Counted from the stretch's first letter, positions 41,493-50,639 are shown. The stretch: 64,000 nucleotides of DNA from Clostridia bacterium (GCA_017416485.1 JAFQCH010000005.1:96031-160030); one strand, 5' to 3'. Made by a program: numbers and translations. The notes: a model not told the origin generated them from the sequence alone.

Positions 41493-41690
41493 ATGATAGT
41501 ACAAGAAAACGATAATTATATCAGCATAGATGAAGCCGCAGAGTTTTTGGGAATAAAGACAGTGACTCTTCGAAATTGGATAAAGCGCGATGAATCAATT
41601 CCCGCTCACAAAATTGGAAAATTATGGAAATTTAAGCGTTCTGAATTAGATGCCTGGGTACAAAGTGGCAAAAGTGCGACAGTAAAATAA
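41493..41690 (+). CDS. HTH_17/excisionase-type DNA-binding protein
   Basis: 65 residues; ATG 41493 with GAGGTGCCAGT. MerR-like helix-turn-helix: YISIDEAAEFLGIKTVTLRNWIKRDESIPAHKIGKLWKFKRSELDAWV. As first gene of the restriction-modification operon it probably controls timing so that methylation precedes restriction, a job done by other control proteins in such systems. An excisionase role is possible but less likely given the operon. Confidence 0.88.
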   Translation: MIVQENDNYISIDEAAEFLGIKTVTLRNWIKRDESIPAHKIGKLWKFKRSELDAWVQSGKSATVK

Positions 41691-41710
41691 CGTTGGGAGA
41701 AATTGAAGAT

Positions 41711-43027
41711 ATGCATGCAACTAATGATTGTTTGTTTAATAATGAATTTATACAGGCACAAATACAAAAAAGTCTTTCTAAAACAATAATATACGACGGT
41801 TCAGTTGATAAAGCAGAATTGGAACGAAATATTATTAGTTATTATGAAAAAAAATTCAGAGCTTTTACTGAAGAACATTTTCAATATGATTTTATTGATT
41901 TGTTTTGTGGCGCAGGTGGACTATCGGTAGGTTTTGAACATGAGGGTTTTCGACCCATTATAGCTGTTGATAAGGATTTGTCAGCACTGTTAACTTATCG
42001 TTTTAACAGGCCATGGTTGTCTGAAGAAAACCTCATTCATGATGATATTAGAGAGCTGGTCAAGAAAGATATCTTCCCCCATGTACCAGTTATTGTTGGC
42101 GGGCCCCCTTGTCAAGGTTTTAGTGTTGCTAATAAACAAAAGAAAGAAAATGACGAGCGTAATGATTTATACAAGTTCTATGTTCACGCGGTAAAACAAT
42201 CGCAACCTAAGGTTTTCTTGATGGAAAATGTTGAAGGTATATTAAAACTATATGATAAGATTAAATGTGATTTTGAAAATATTGGTTACATCGTATGCGA
42301 GCCTCTTATTTTAAGCCCTAAAGATTTTGGGTTCCCACAAAGCAGAAAGCGTGCATTTATTTTGGGTATAAACGACAAGTATAAAAATATTGTTGACGAA
42401 TTATATTCTGTATTTAAGATAAGCGTTCTTAGTAAAATTACAGGAACGAAGTATACTTTGTGGGATGCTATTTCAGATTTGCCAGAGCTTGAAGCAAAAA
42501 CCATGAAAAATGCAACTAATGTTGAAAGCAAAAGATGGGGATACACAATAGCAGGAATGTCTGTTACCTCTACGCCATATTCTCGATTAATTAATGAGGG
42601 CATCCCTGATGAACATCCACTGCTAAATCATCGTTCCAAATATAATAACGAAAGAGACATTCAAATTTATCGGTTGCTAAAGCCAGGTGAAAAGTCTGAC
42701 GCAGAGAGCATACAAGATATTAACCCATATAAGAATCGAGCTAATATTTTTAGAGATAAATTTGATAAACTGATTGCGGATGAGCCTTGTAAGGCTATTA
42801 CAGCACATATGTACTACGATTGTAACATGTACATACATCCGTATCAAGCAAGAGGGCTCACTCCACGAGAGGCGGCACGTGTTCAAGGCTTTCCAGATGA
42901 CTATTTTTTCTTGGGTTCTCCAAATGAATGGTATAGACAAATTGGCAATGCGGTTAGCCCACTTATAGCAAGAATATTAGCCCACGGCTTGAAAAATGTA
43001 TTGAAAAGGATGAAAGCAGATGACTGA
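41711..43027 (+). CDS. C5 cytosine methyltransferase 1 of LlaJI-like system
   Basis: 438 residues from ATG 41711 (MHATNDCLFNNEFIQ), with GGGAG about eleven bases upstream; TTG 41693 is an in-frame alternative. Motifs: FIDLFCGAGGLSVGFEHEGF (I, about 63), VGGPPCQGFSVANK (IV, catalytic Cys about 133), FLMENVEGIL (VI), FGFPQSRKRAFILG (VIII), YQARGLTPREAARVQGFPDDYFFLG and IGNAVSP (IX-X). LlaJI systems use two such enzymes, one per strand of an asymmetric site (GACGC in LlaJI). The actual site here is unknown. Confidence 0.94.
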   Translation: MHATNDCLFNNEFIQAQIQKSLSKTIIYDGSVDKAELERNIISYYEKKFRAFTEEHFQYDFIDLFCGAGGLSVGFEHEGFRPIIAVDKDLSALLTYRFNRPWLSEENLIHDDIRELVKKDIFPHVPVIVGGPPCQGFSVANKQKKENDERNDLYKFYVHAVKQSQPKVFLMENVEGILKLYDKIKCDFENIGYIVCEPLILSPKDFGFPQSRKRAFILGINDKYKNIVDELYSVFKISVLSKITGTKYTLWDAISDLPELEAKTMKNATNVESKRWGYTIAGMSVTSTPYSRLINEGIPDEHPLLNHRSKYNNERDIQIYRLLKPGEKSDAESIQDINPYKNRANIFRDKFDKLIADEPCKAITAHMYYDCNMYIHPYQARGLTPREAARVQGFPDDYFFLGSPNEWYRQIGNAVSPLIARILAHGLKNVLKRMKADD

Positions 43028-44090
43028 AGAGATAAGGTACTTTGATTGCTTTGCAGGGATTGGAGGTTTTCATTGTGGTGTGCAAAGAATCAAGAGCAAT
43101 AGGTATGAGTTTTTTCACACCGCATATTGCGAAGTGGAGAAAAATGCACAGATGGTCTATGAAAAAGCCTGTTGCATAGGAGATGTACAAAAGATAGGTG
43201 ATGTGAAAGATATTCGTACCCACAAAAATCCTGATGGCGTACTTGTAAATGACTTTGATATTTTGTTTGCTGGTTTTCCATGTCAATCATTTTCCAATGT
43301 AGGATATAGAAAAGGGTTTGACGACCCACGTGGACAGTTATTCTTTTACATCCTTGATATGTTAGATTTTTATAAACCGAAATACTTTGTGTTGGAAAAT
43401 GTTCAAAAGATACACACCATTAAGGGCGGTGGTCTTTTAGATGAGATGAAGAAGGCTCTACAAGATATTGGTACAGGCTACATTTTACACACATGGGATT
43501 TGCTTGCATCTGACTATGGTTTGCCACAGAAACGTAATCGTATTTTCTTTTGTGGTATAAGAAAAGATTTGGTAAGTGAATTGCACCTTGCGCCCCCTCC
43601 AAAGATTGACTTAAAAACGGCGAAGTATCCAACAACATGGCATCTTCTGGAGAAATGCGAGGTCGACCCCAAGCACTACATACCGACTGGTTCCAGAAAA
43701 ACGATACTGACAAAGCCAGATAATTGGCAAGGTGATGTAAATATTGATAATCCTATTGCGCGTCCGCTGACAGCTACAATGTCAAAGTGGCATAGAGCTA
43801 ATCAGGATAATTACTTTAGCGATAGTTATATTCACGGTACAGAACCTTATGTAAGACCTTCCGTTGATATAGAAAATGAGCCGATTCGTAGGATTACTCC
43901 TTTGGAAGGCTACAGATTGCAAGGGTTTCCTGACGAATATGCGGATATTGCAAAAGAGTTAGGAATTTCGTATTCGGCGCAATATAAATTGATTGGGAAT
44001 GCGCTTCCTGTCGATTTGGCAGCTTCGGTAATTAAATATTTTATGGATAATGTCTTTGATTCTATGGAGGAGGTAAAACATGGCAAGTAA
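43020..44090 (+). CDS. C5 cytosine methyltransferase 2 of LlaJI-like system
   Basis: 356 residues; ATG 43020 overlaps the first methyltransferase by eight bases (translational coupling). Motifs: YFDCFAGIGGFHCGV (I, 8-20), FAGFPCQSFSNVG (IV, Cys about 88), FVLENVQKI (VI), YGLPQKRNRIFFCG (VIII), RITPLEGYRLQGFPDEY and IGNALPVDLA (IX-X). It is clearly different in sequence from the first one, as expected for a pair methylating opposite strands of an asymmetric target. Confidence 0.94.
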   Translation: MTEEIRYFDCFAGIGGFHCGVQRIKSNRYEFFHTAYCEVEKNAQMVYEKACCIGDVQKIGDVKDIRTHKNPDGVLVNDFDILFAGFPCQSFSNVGYRKGFDDPRGQLFFYILDMLDFYKPKYFVLENVQKIHTIKGGGLLDEMKKALQDIGTGYILHTWDLLASDYGLPQKRNRIFFCGIRKDLVSELHLAPPPKIDLKTAKYPTTWHLLEKCEVDPKHYIPTGSRKTILTKPDNWQGDVNIDNPIARPLTATMSKWHRANQDNYFSDSYIHGTEPYVRPSVDIENEPIRRITPLEGYRLQGFPDEYADIAKELGISYSAQYKLIGNALPVDLAASVIKYFMDNVFDSMEEVKHGK

Positions 44091-47000
44091 TGATATGAAT
44101 GTTCAACAAAACGGTTTTGATACAAGCCTCGCCATATTGAAGGACACGCTATCGTATGTCGAGGATACAACTTTTAAATGGAAAGATGTAATCGGTGTTT
44201 TAGTAGTAAAACTAAGCAATACTGATAGCATCAACAAATCAAACGAGGCCAGTAATGCTACACAGATTCAATTAACAAGTGAACGAGATGCATCTGTGGG
44301 ACAGAGAAAAACCGAGGATTTCTTTCCTACTCTTACATTGAATTCGACATTCAAAGGGTGGAGAATTGGTGTTCCTGTTAGGTTATGCAAAAAGAATCTC
44401 GAAGCGATAGGCGCGGACACAACAAAGTTTAGTACTGATTGGGAAAATGATCAGGTTCAGATTCGTAGGCGAATTTTAAATGCCGATGAATATGGAAATG
44501 GTAATCCTACACTGCAAATCTGTTATGGTGATGACCTAATGCCATTAAGGAAGGCGTTAGGTGTTGACGATTACATTGTTTTTATCAAAAGAAAAGATGC
44601 GTCTATATATGAGGCTTTTGGTATTTTAAAAAATATAGATCTGGGTAAAGGGAAGAAGATGTATGTTTCTGATAAAGCAGATAAAGACAGTACAAATTTT
44701 GGTTTATCGGATATTACCATCGAAACAGGCGAAAATATAAACGTGAACGAATATGAAAAGGCTGCCAAATACCTGCAGACATATGTATCTGAAACGGGTT
44801 TGGATATTTCTACACAAAAGGAAGATCTGGAAACTATACTGTCAGAATTTTCATCAAAGTTTTCTCCGGAGATTTTAGCATCGTTGCCAGATGAAGAGTT
44901 GTTGAATTATTTATTCTACACCGTTGGAGAGAATCATGATTCACTTTGCTGTTGGCTTGAAATGAATAAGGATTGCCGACAGCACTTTGGTAGCATTTCC
45001 GGCGGTTCCGCATATAAGTTTGGTCTGTTCCAGAAGCAGAAAACTGGAGAGTGGACAACAGGAAGTCCCCAAAAGCCACAGGTACTTACAGAGGATGAAG
45101 CCTTGGAACTTGGTCGCCGTATCCGAGATGCGTTAGTAAAAGCTGCAGGAATTGTTCAGAATACAAACCTCGATTCCCTTGCGGATTATGAACAGTTGGA
45201 TACCAGGCTCTGGAATGAAGTTGGCGAACCATACTGCAATTGGGGTTGGTTCCATAAATATTTGGCCATGGTTTGTCCTAATAAACTGAGTTGTTTTCAT
45301 TCTTCTGACTGGCAACGCCATATTCTCTATGCATTAAAAATCAAGCCGAGTGAGAAATACTTTACTCGTAGTGGCCAGTTAGCTATGATTTCAAACTATG
45401 CAGGATGGTATTACGGCGAGTTAAAGGATGTATTGATTGAACGCTTTGGCGGGGACATTATTCAGTTCGTTAGAGTAGGTACTTCGGATGATACTAAAAA
45501 CTATGCAGCAGAGTGGAATCAGAAATCAGTAATAGGTATCGGTTGGAGAGGTATCGGTTCCCTTGAGGATTACGTTGCGGGCGATGGTCTTGATAAGGGT
45601 GCAATCATTGAGGCTTTGAAGGAAAATTTCGGTTATGCCGAAAATGTCGCATCTCGTAAAGCGGGAGAACTCATTCGTTTTTACAAAACCGATACAAACA
45701 CTGTTGTAGTAGCAATGGACGGCGAAAGCCTGTTAGCATTTGTCGATGGTATTGGAGATTATTTCTATGACCCAACATCTGCAATGGCAAATATGAAGCC
45801 CGGCGTATGGCATCGCAATTTTGCATCCGGTGAACATCTTCCTGTAAAGTCTGAAGGAAAGCTGACGTCATGCTATCCTCTGACCGATGAGGAAAACTTG
45901 ATGTTCCTATATGACAGATATTATTACGGTAGCGAAGAAATTATCGATGAAGTAAATGAAATCGAATTCGATAATCCGGAAGAACGCAATAAGCGTAATT
46001 TCCGAGCTTGGATGGAAACGCAGGTTAAACCAGCGGGCGATTCTGATGCTGGACAGCCTTATACCGCAAATTCTATCAACCAGTATGTGAGCAACATTTC
46101 TAACACTCCGCTCCCTTCCCACGAAGGACACAGCGTATTTTATACAGATATTGTGATTGAAGTGCAGGATTGCTTGGCTCAGTTGGAAACATCTGAAAAG
46201 AACAATAATACTCAAAGAAGTGCCGTTAAGAAATACTTGACGTACTTGATGGCTTTACAGGAGGTCAATATGCCGCTGATATACAATACAGAGTTGGCAA
46301 CTAAATATGAGAGAAATCGCATTGTCTTCGGTGCGCCTGGTACCGGCAAGAGTTTCAATTTAAAAAGGGATTGTGAAGCGTGTCTGAAGGATACTGAAGG
46401 CTCTTATGAGCGTGTAACATTCCATCCAGACTACACCTATTCTCAATTTGTAGGAACATATAAGCCTGTTTCTGACGGCTCTGCAATTCGTTATGAATTT
46501 GTTCCTGGACCGTTTATGAGGGTTTATGTTGAGGCAATGAAGAGTGCCCGTTCCGTAAATCCGCAACCTCATATTTTGATTATTGAAGAGATTAATAGAG
46601 CAAAGGTTGCTGCTGTTTTCGGTGATGTGTTCCAGTTACTTGACCGTGATGATGATGGTGTTAGTGAATATGAAATTCAGACCTCTGAAGATATCAGGAA
46701 GTATCTGGCGGCAGAACTAAAATGTGATATTGCTATGTGCAAAAAAATCAAGATTCCGAACAACATGTTCATTTGGGCAACTATGAATAGCGCTGACCAA
46801 GGTGTATTTCCTATGGATACTGCATTTAAACGCCGTTGGAATTTTGAGTACCTTGGCATAAATGAGAACCAAGACCAAATTAAAGGCCGTGCAGTAGTCG
46901 GAGGCACTAATATGCAGGAAATAGAATGGAATATTCTTAGATGTGCAATTAACGAGAAACTTGCCAAAGAATACAAGGTAAACGAGGATAAGCTGATGGG

Positions 47001-47268
47001 ACCATTCTTTATTTCCAAGCGTGTGTTGACGACCGTTAGTGAGCAGGATGATACTATTGCCGACGTAGCACGTTTTGTCGATGTATTCAAGAGCAAGGTA
47101 ATTATGTACCTCTATGAAGACGCCGCAAAGCAGCATAAGCATAAGTTATTCTCTGGCTGCGATGATACAACAAAATATTCAGCAGTATGCGACAGTTTTG
47201 ACGAAATCGGAATTCAAATCTTCGGTGAGGATTTTGAGGAGGTTTATTACAATCCGCAGAAGGGATGA
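44080..47268 (+). CDS. McrB-like GTPase/AAA+ restriction subunit (R1 of LlaJI type)
   Basis: 1062 residues; ATG 44080 with GGAGGAGGTAAAAC, overlapping methyltransferase 2. The C-terminal third is an McrB AAA+ GTPase: VFGAPGTGKSFNL (Walker A, about 748), ILIIEEINRAKVAAVFGDVFQLLDRD (Walker B, about 832), and IWATMNSADQGVFPMDTAFKRRWNFEY (sensor I and Arg finger, about 898). The N-terminal 650 residues should recognise DNA. A segment near 480-570 (VIGIGWRGIGSLEDYV, RKAGELIRFYKTDTNTVVVAMDG) looks EVE/PUA-like. It translocates DNA and activates the nuclease next door. Confidence 0.93.
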   Translation: MASNDMNVQQNGFDTSLAILKDTLSYVEDTTFKWKDVIGVLVVKLSNTDSINKSNEASNATQIQLTSERDASVGQRKTEDFFPTLTLNSTFKGWRIGVPVRLCKKNLEAIGADTTKFSTDWENDQVQIRRRILNADEYGNGNPTLQICYGDDLMPLRKALGVDDYIVFIKRKDASIYEAFGILKNIDLGKGKKMYVSDKADKDSTNFGLSDITIETGENINVNEYEKAAKYLQTYVSETGLDISTQKEDLETILSEFSSKFSPEILASLPDEELLNYLFYTVGENHDSLCCWLEMNKDCRQHFGSISGGSAYKFGLFQKQKTGEWTTGSPQKPQVLTEDEALELGRRIRDALVKAAGIVQNTNLDSLADYEQLDTRLWNEVGEPYCNWGWFHKYLAMVCPNKLSCFHSSDWQRHILYALKIKPSEKYFTRSGQLAMISNYAGWYYGELKDVLIERFGGDIIQFVRVGTSDDTKNYAAEWNQKSVIGIGWRGIGSLEDYVAGDGLDKGAIIEALKENFGYAENVASRKAGELIRFYKTDTNTVVVAMDGESLLAFVDGIGDYFYDPTSAMANMKPGVWHRNFASGEHLPVKSEGKLTSCYPLTDEENLMFLYDRYYYGSEEIIDEVNEIEFDNPEERNKRNFRAWMETQVKPAGDSDAGQPYTANSINQYVSNISNTPLPSHEGHSVFYTDIVIEVQDCLAQLETSEKNNNTQRSAVKKYLTYLMALQEVNMPLIYNTELATKYERNRIVFGAPGTGKSFNLKRDCEACLKDTEGSYERVTFHPDYTYSQFVGTYKPVSDGSAIRYEFVPGPFMRVYVEAMKSARSVNPQPHILIIEEINRAKVAAVFGDVFQLLDRDDDGVSEYEIQTSEDIRKYLAAELKCDIAMCKKIKIPNNMFIWATMNSADQGVFPMDTAFKRRWNFEYLGINENQDQIKGRAVVGGTNMQEIEWNILRCAINEKLAKEYKVNEDKLMGPFFISKRVLTTVSEQDDTIADVARFVDVFKSKVIMYLYEDAAKQHKHKLFSGCDDTTKYSAVCDSFDEIGIQIFGEDFEEVYYNPQKG

Positions 47269-47274
47269 TGGGAT

Positions 47275-48744
47275 ATGGATATAAAGATTTGTTCTCGTTA
47301 TGTACGAGAACAGCAGCGTTATACTAAAAATCAGCTACGCTCCCTTTTCGCTTACGATGATGTAGGAATAGAAAAATTCATAAAAAGCCTAAAATCCTAT
47401 GGCGTTTTGAAAACCGTTGCGAATACTGCGGAGCAGAAGGAACTGACTGACCTTGTTGACGAAGATGTTCGAGTGATGGATGAAACCGCCGGAAACGACG
47501 ATTGTTACTATGTTTTTACATATGTTGGTGTAATTACCATTGGAAACCGCGTAATTAAGGTATATCCGAAATATATACTTTCCGAAAGCGAACCGCTTGC
47601 ACGGATGAAACAAGTTGTAAAAGTTCTTGAACGTTATAGCCATTCTGAAGAGCAAATCATAAATTTGTTTAATGGAGACGGTGATAACCGCAGTTTTAAT
47701 GTACTTGCAGTTATCTTGTACCTTTTGAATGACTACTATGAATACGGTGTTTATAACAACACTGAAGATATTCTGGAAGTGAATGGTGAGGGAGATATAT
47801 TATGGAACAGAACCATCGATGACGGTTTCGCCATCATTGAGGAAGGCCGCCCTTATTACACGAAACTAATAACACATAGGTCCGTAGAGGATGAGATGGA
47901 CTATTTTAAACGTTTACACGAATGCATCCTCACAGAAAGCTCCAAGCAACTTCATGACGCAGGGCTGGAAGAATTGTTTGAAATCGAGACAATATCTTTG
48001 AGTGATGAGTCATTGGAGGACTTTGGCGAAAAAGAATATATTCTTGAGCGAATCATGAAAGAGTTGAATGTTCAATTTAATACGCATCGACAGATTCTGT
48101 TAAAAACTCTTTATACCTATGTTTCACAGGATAGAAAAATGCTCGAAGAGAATCAAGGCATCAGTATGTTTGGCACCACCGCCTTCTACGCCGTATGGGA
48201 AAAAGCGTGTTCTGCTGTGTTCGGGAATAAGCTGGGAGTTGCAATTGGTCAGCTTCAGATGAAAAAGCCACTGGCGGCGGGATACAACAAAAAGACAAAA
48301 CTGATAGACCTGGTGGAAAAACCAAAATGGTGTGGAAACGGCTTCATACACGAGCCAAAAGACACTCTTATACCCGACCTAATCACAATTAATGAGTACA
48401 ATGGGCAGGACTGGTTTATAATATTTGATGCAAAATATTATCTGATTCAGCTTGAGAAGGGACGCACATTAAGAGGTAATCCTGGTGTTGGTGATGTAGT
48501 TAAACAGTACATGTATCAGTTGGCATATAGCAAATTCTTGGCAGACCATCATATTACAGTTGTTAAGAACTGCTTTTTGTTGCCGACCGAAAACAAAGAG
48601 ATTATAAACAAAGGTAAAGCTAAATTGGATATGCTTTCCGAGTTGGGACTGGAAGATATCCAAATACGTTTGATTCCAGCTGATTTGCTTTTCGATTGTT
48701 ATTTAAGTCGAAAGAAAATGGCTATCGAAAAATTGGAATTATAA
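47275..48744 (+). CDS. LlaJI-type/McrC-like restriction nuclease (R2)
   Basis: 489 residues; ATG 47275, six bases after the McrB stop. N-terminal half mainly helical with DCYYVFTYVGVITIGNRVIKVYPKYIL. The C-terminal domain holds the PD-(D/E)xK core: PDLITINEYNGQDWFIIFDAKYYL (about 367-390), then GDVVKQYMYQLAYSKFL. This is the LlaJI restriction family (PF09563). With the McrB-like protein it should cut when an unmodified site is found. Gene order M1-M2-R1-R2 is that of LlaJI. Confidence 0.93.
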   Translation: MDIKICSRYVREQQRYTKNQLRSLFAYDDVGIEKFIKSLKSYGVLKTVANTAEQKELTDLVDEDVRVMDETAGNDDCYYVFTYVGVITIGNRVIKVYPKYILSESEPLARMKQVVKVLERYSHSEEQIINLFNGDGDNRSFNVLAVILYLLNDYYEYGVYNNTEDILEVNGEGDILWNRTIDDGFAIIEEGRPYYTKLITHRSVEDEMDYFKRLHECILTESSKQLHDAGLEELFEIETISLSDESLEDFGEKEYILERIMKELNVQFNTHRQILLKTLYTYVSQDRKMLEENQGISMFGTTAFYAVWEKACSAVFGNKLGVAIGQLQMKKPLAAGYNKKTKLIDLVEKPKWCGNGFIHEPKDTLIPDLITINEYNGQDWFIIFDAKYYLIQLEKGRTLRGNPGVGDVVKQYMYQLAYSKFLADHHITVVKNCFLLPTENKEIINKGKAKLDMLSELGLEDIQIRLIPADLLFDCYLSRKKMAIEKLEL

Positions 48745-48785
48745 TGCATATTGATGTTACAATTAAAGTTACACTATAAAATTCA

Positions 48786-49163
48786 TTATCTTTGGACAGA
48801 ATAAATCTTTTCTGCTTGTTCATGCAAAAAATTAAACTCACTTTCGAGTCCGCCGTCCCTGCCAACGATAAAATCGGCTTCATTGTAACAACTCGCATAA
48901 CAATCAAATAATTCCGTACCCCTATAACAATAATACCATTCACCCTGAAACCACTCCGGTAGCAGGGTGAAAAATTTTTCTGCATCACCATTTACATATT
49001 CGCATAGCTTAATTATCCCTTCGGCGTCAAGTACCTCAATTTCAAAACAGCCATTTTCGTTATCAGCATTGGGGTTATAATAAATAATATAAATATGATG
49101 CTCTGCACCATGAATTTTACCGGGCAGAAAGACTGCATCATATCCATCAAGATAGCTTACCAT
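48786..49163 (-). CDS. Hypothetical accessory protein
   Basis: 125 residues; ATG 49163 with AGGAGGGCGCA. Soluble, acidic and aromatic-rich (HHIYIIYYNPNADNENGCFEIEVLDAEGIIKLCEYVNGDAEKFF... WFQGEWYYCYRGTELFDCYASCYNEADFIVG). Convergent with the restriction operon. I do not recognise it; its place beside a restriction system makes an immunity or anti-defence role conceivable, nothing more. Confidence 0.65.
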   Translation of the reverse strand: MVSYLDGYDAVFLPGKIHGAEHHIYIIYYNPNADNENGCFEIEVLDAEGIIKLCEYVNGDAEKFFTLLPEWFQGEWYYCYRGTELFDCYASCYNEADFIVGRDGGLESEFNFLHEQAEKIYSVQR

Positions 49164-49245
49164 TGCGCCCTCCTAAACTTATTAATTTTTATATTAACTT
49201 CTTTAATAAACTATAACCAATGCTATCGGCTTGTTCATTAAACTT

Positions 49246-49292
49246 CCAAAGCAAATATACTTATAGTATGGAAATAATGCTATTTGCTTTGG
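49246..49292 (+). promoter_or_regulatory. 12-bp perfect inverted repeat overlapping the ribosome site
   Basis: CCAAAGCAAATA (49,246-49,257) and TATTTGCTTTGG (49,281-49,292). The right arm runs into the GGAGG of the 49,303 gene. It can act as an operator for that HTH protein or as an mRNA hairpin that hides its ribosome site. Confidence 0.65.
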
Positions 49293-49302
49293 AGGTGCAA
49301 TT

Positions 49303-49623
49303 ATGGATAAAGTTGAACTTGGAAAAAAGATAAAAGAAGCAAGAATCGGAAAAGGATACACGCAAGAAGTGCTTGCTGAAAAAGCAGGTATCGGGCCTAT
49401 TTATCTTGGTGAAATTGAGCGTGGGTTAAAGATGCCGAGCCTAAAAGTATTTATAAAAATTGTAGAGTCTCTTGATATTTCTGCAGACTATATTCTCCGT
49501 GATGAGTTACCTTCAGGCAAAGATTATGTTTTTGATGAGTTGACCGAAAAACTGTCGGAGCTTACTCCAAAACAAAGAAAAGCGGCTGCAGCCATTCTTG
49601 ATGCTTTTATAGCTACTTTATAA
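49303..49623 (+). CDS. XRE-family regulator
   Basis: 106 residues; ATG 49303 with GGAGGTGCAATT. Typical HTH (KIKEARIGKGYTQEVLAEKAGIGPIYLGEIERGLKMPSLKVFIKIVESLDISADYIL) plus a C-terminal dimerisation helix (LTEKLSELTPKQRKAAAAILDAFIATL). Single gene between its own dyad and a terminator, so self-regulated. Confidence 0.9.
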   Translation: MDKVELGKKIKEARIGKGYTQEVLAEKAGIGPIYLGEIERGLKMPSLKVFIKIVESLDISADYILRDELPSGKDYVFDELTEKLSELTPKQRKAAAAILDAFIATL

Positions 49624-49657
49624 AGGGTTGATTTGCAATCAGCTCTTTATTTTTTTT
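49622..49657 (+). terminator. Rho-independent terminator of the XRE gene
   Basis: AAAGGGTTGATT-TGC-AATCAGCTCTTT (12-bp stem, two G-U pairs) followed by ATTTTTTTT. Confidence 0.85.
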
Positions 49658-49700
49658 TACCTTACCGAAATCGACAGATTTTTTACTCATCGTGGTTTAT

Positions 49701-49737
49701 TATAATGCCAACAGCATAGGTTAAATGCTGATAGCAT
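49701..49737 (+). promoter_or_regulatory. Two ATGC-N5-GCAT palindromes at a TATAAT box
   Basis: ATGCcaacaGCAT (49,705-49,717) and ATGCtgataGCAT (49,725-49,737) are 20 bases apart, and the first overlaps TATAAT (49,701-49,706). They probably form a two-turn operator in front of the 49,834 gene. Confidence 0.55.
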
Positions 49738-49833
49738 TATGAGGCGGTGAATATATGGAATGCACAAATCCTCCGTTTTATTAGCCATGTAACTTGGATA
49801 AGCATAGCAATAATAATATTTGGAGTTGAAAAA

Positions 49834-50436
49834 ATGGATATAAAAGAAATGGTTAATAATTTATTGAATGATTCTGTAATCGTTGAAAAGATGTTTGATT
49901 ACATTGATGCTTGGTGTGAAGATTTTGAAGAAGTAAAGACCCGTGCCGAATCCGCTGTCGATGATATGATTGCAAGCATCGGTTCTGAAGCAGTTAACGC
50001 CTTAATAACGGCTTTGAAACTGCAAGTAGCATCTGATATAAGATTTGCAACCTCACAGGGTATAAAGGCAAATTTAAGCGAATTTAGGAACCCTTCTAAC
50101 ATAGTAATTCTGGGTTGCGGATTGGAGCATTATGTTCAAGAAAGTATAATGCTCAATCTACCAGCAAGGAAAAATGCTGAAAAAGTAGTGAGCGAAATAA
50201 TCAAGGATTATGAAATAGCAGATATGGAGTGTTTTGCTTCAATCATGGAGTTTCATACATATCTTGAAACCGTATGCCCAAAGTTGGCTCATTTCTATGG
50301 CTATATAACAGCTAATAAGATTTTGTCTTTAACCGAACCAGGATATGTTTCAAACCAAATGCAGACAATGAAGTATACACGAGAGATGAAAAAATACTTC
50401 GGCATATCTGATGATAAAAGCATACCACTGCTGTAA
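49834..50436 (+). CDS. Hypothetical prophage-end protein
   Basis: 200 residues from ATG 49834 (MDIKEMVNNLLNDSVIVEK), with GGAG eight bases upstream. An in-frame GTG at 49747 would add a hydrophobic 29-residue stretch (ISHVTWISIAIIIFGV), so a membrane-anchored longer form cannot be excluded. Almost all-helical. Not recognised. Last gene before the attachment tRNA. Confidence 0.6.
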   Translation: MDIKEMVNNLLNDSVIVEKMFDYIDAWCEDFEEVKTRAESAVDDMIASIGSEAVNALITALKLQVASDIRFATSQGIKANLSEFRNPSNIVILGCGLEHYVQESIMLNLPARKNAEKVVSEIIKDYEIADMECFASIMEFHTYLETVCPKLAHFYGYITANKILSLTEPGYVSNQMQTMKYTREMKKYFGISDDKSIPLL

Positions 50437-50485
50437 TAAAAAACAATAGTTTCATCAAAATCATATCTGATATGAAATACCAAAA

Positions 50486-50562
50486 GGTTGGGTACACGAT
50501 TATTTAGGTTGGGTACACGAAATGTCAGGTTGGGTACACGAAAGGTGGGGTTGGGTACACGA
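50486..50562. repeat. Four perfect iterons at 21-bp spacing next to att
   Basis: GGTTGGGTACACGA occurs at 50,486, 50,507, 50,528 and 50,549. Each copy is identical, with seven variable bases between, giving an exact period of 21 (two helical turns). They lie 170-250 bases from the tRNA-Leu 3' end. Likely arm-type sites for an integrase or excision factor, or operator/replication iterons. The spacers are too short for CRISPR. Confidence 0.85.
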
Positions 50563-50606
50563 TTACTTTTTTAATCCTCATAGCAAGGCAAAGCAAATAA
50601 TAAAAA
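50563..50606. other. AT-rich spacer at prophage end
   Basis: No gene or clear signal is seen between the iterons and the terminator hairpin. Confidence 0.4.
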
Positions 50607-50639
50607 AGCACCTCTGCAAAATCTCTTTGCAAAGGTGCT
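50607..50639 (-). terminator. Rho-independent terminator downstream of tRNA-Leu
   Basis: Leftward: AGCACCTTTGCA...TGCAGAGGTGCT followed by TTTTTTATT. It ends leftward transcription from the tRNA; rightward the hairpin is followed by GATTTTG only. Confidence 0.75.

Noticed and set aside
37251..50436. A second separate mobile element (ICE) inside the prophage
   Set aside because: ImmA, HIRAN and small genes recall conjugative elements, but no relaxase, coupling protein, integrase or flanking repeats were seen, so one prophage with an accessory arm is simpler.
50486..50562. CRISPR array
   Set aside because: The repeats are 14 bases with 7-base spacers and no cas genes; this is an iteron-type array.
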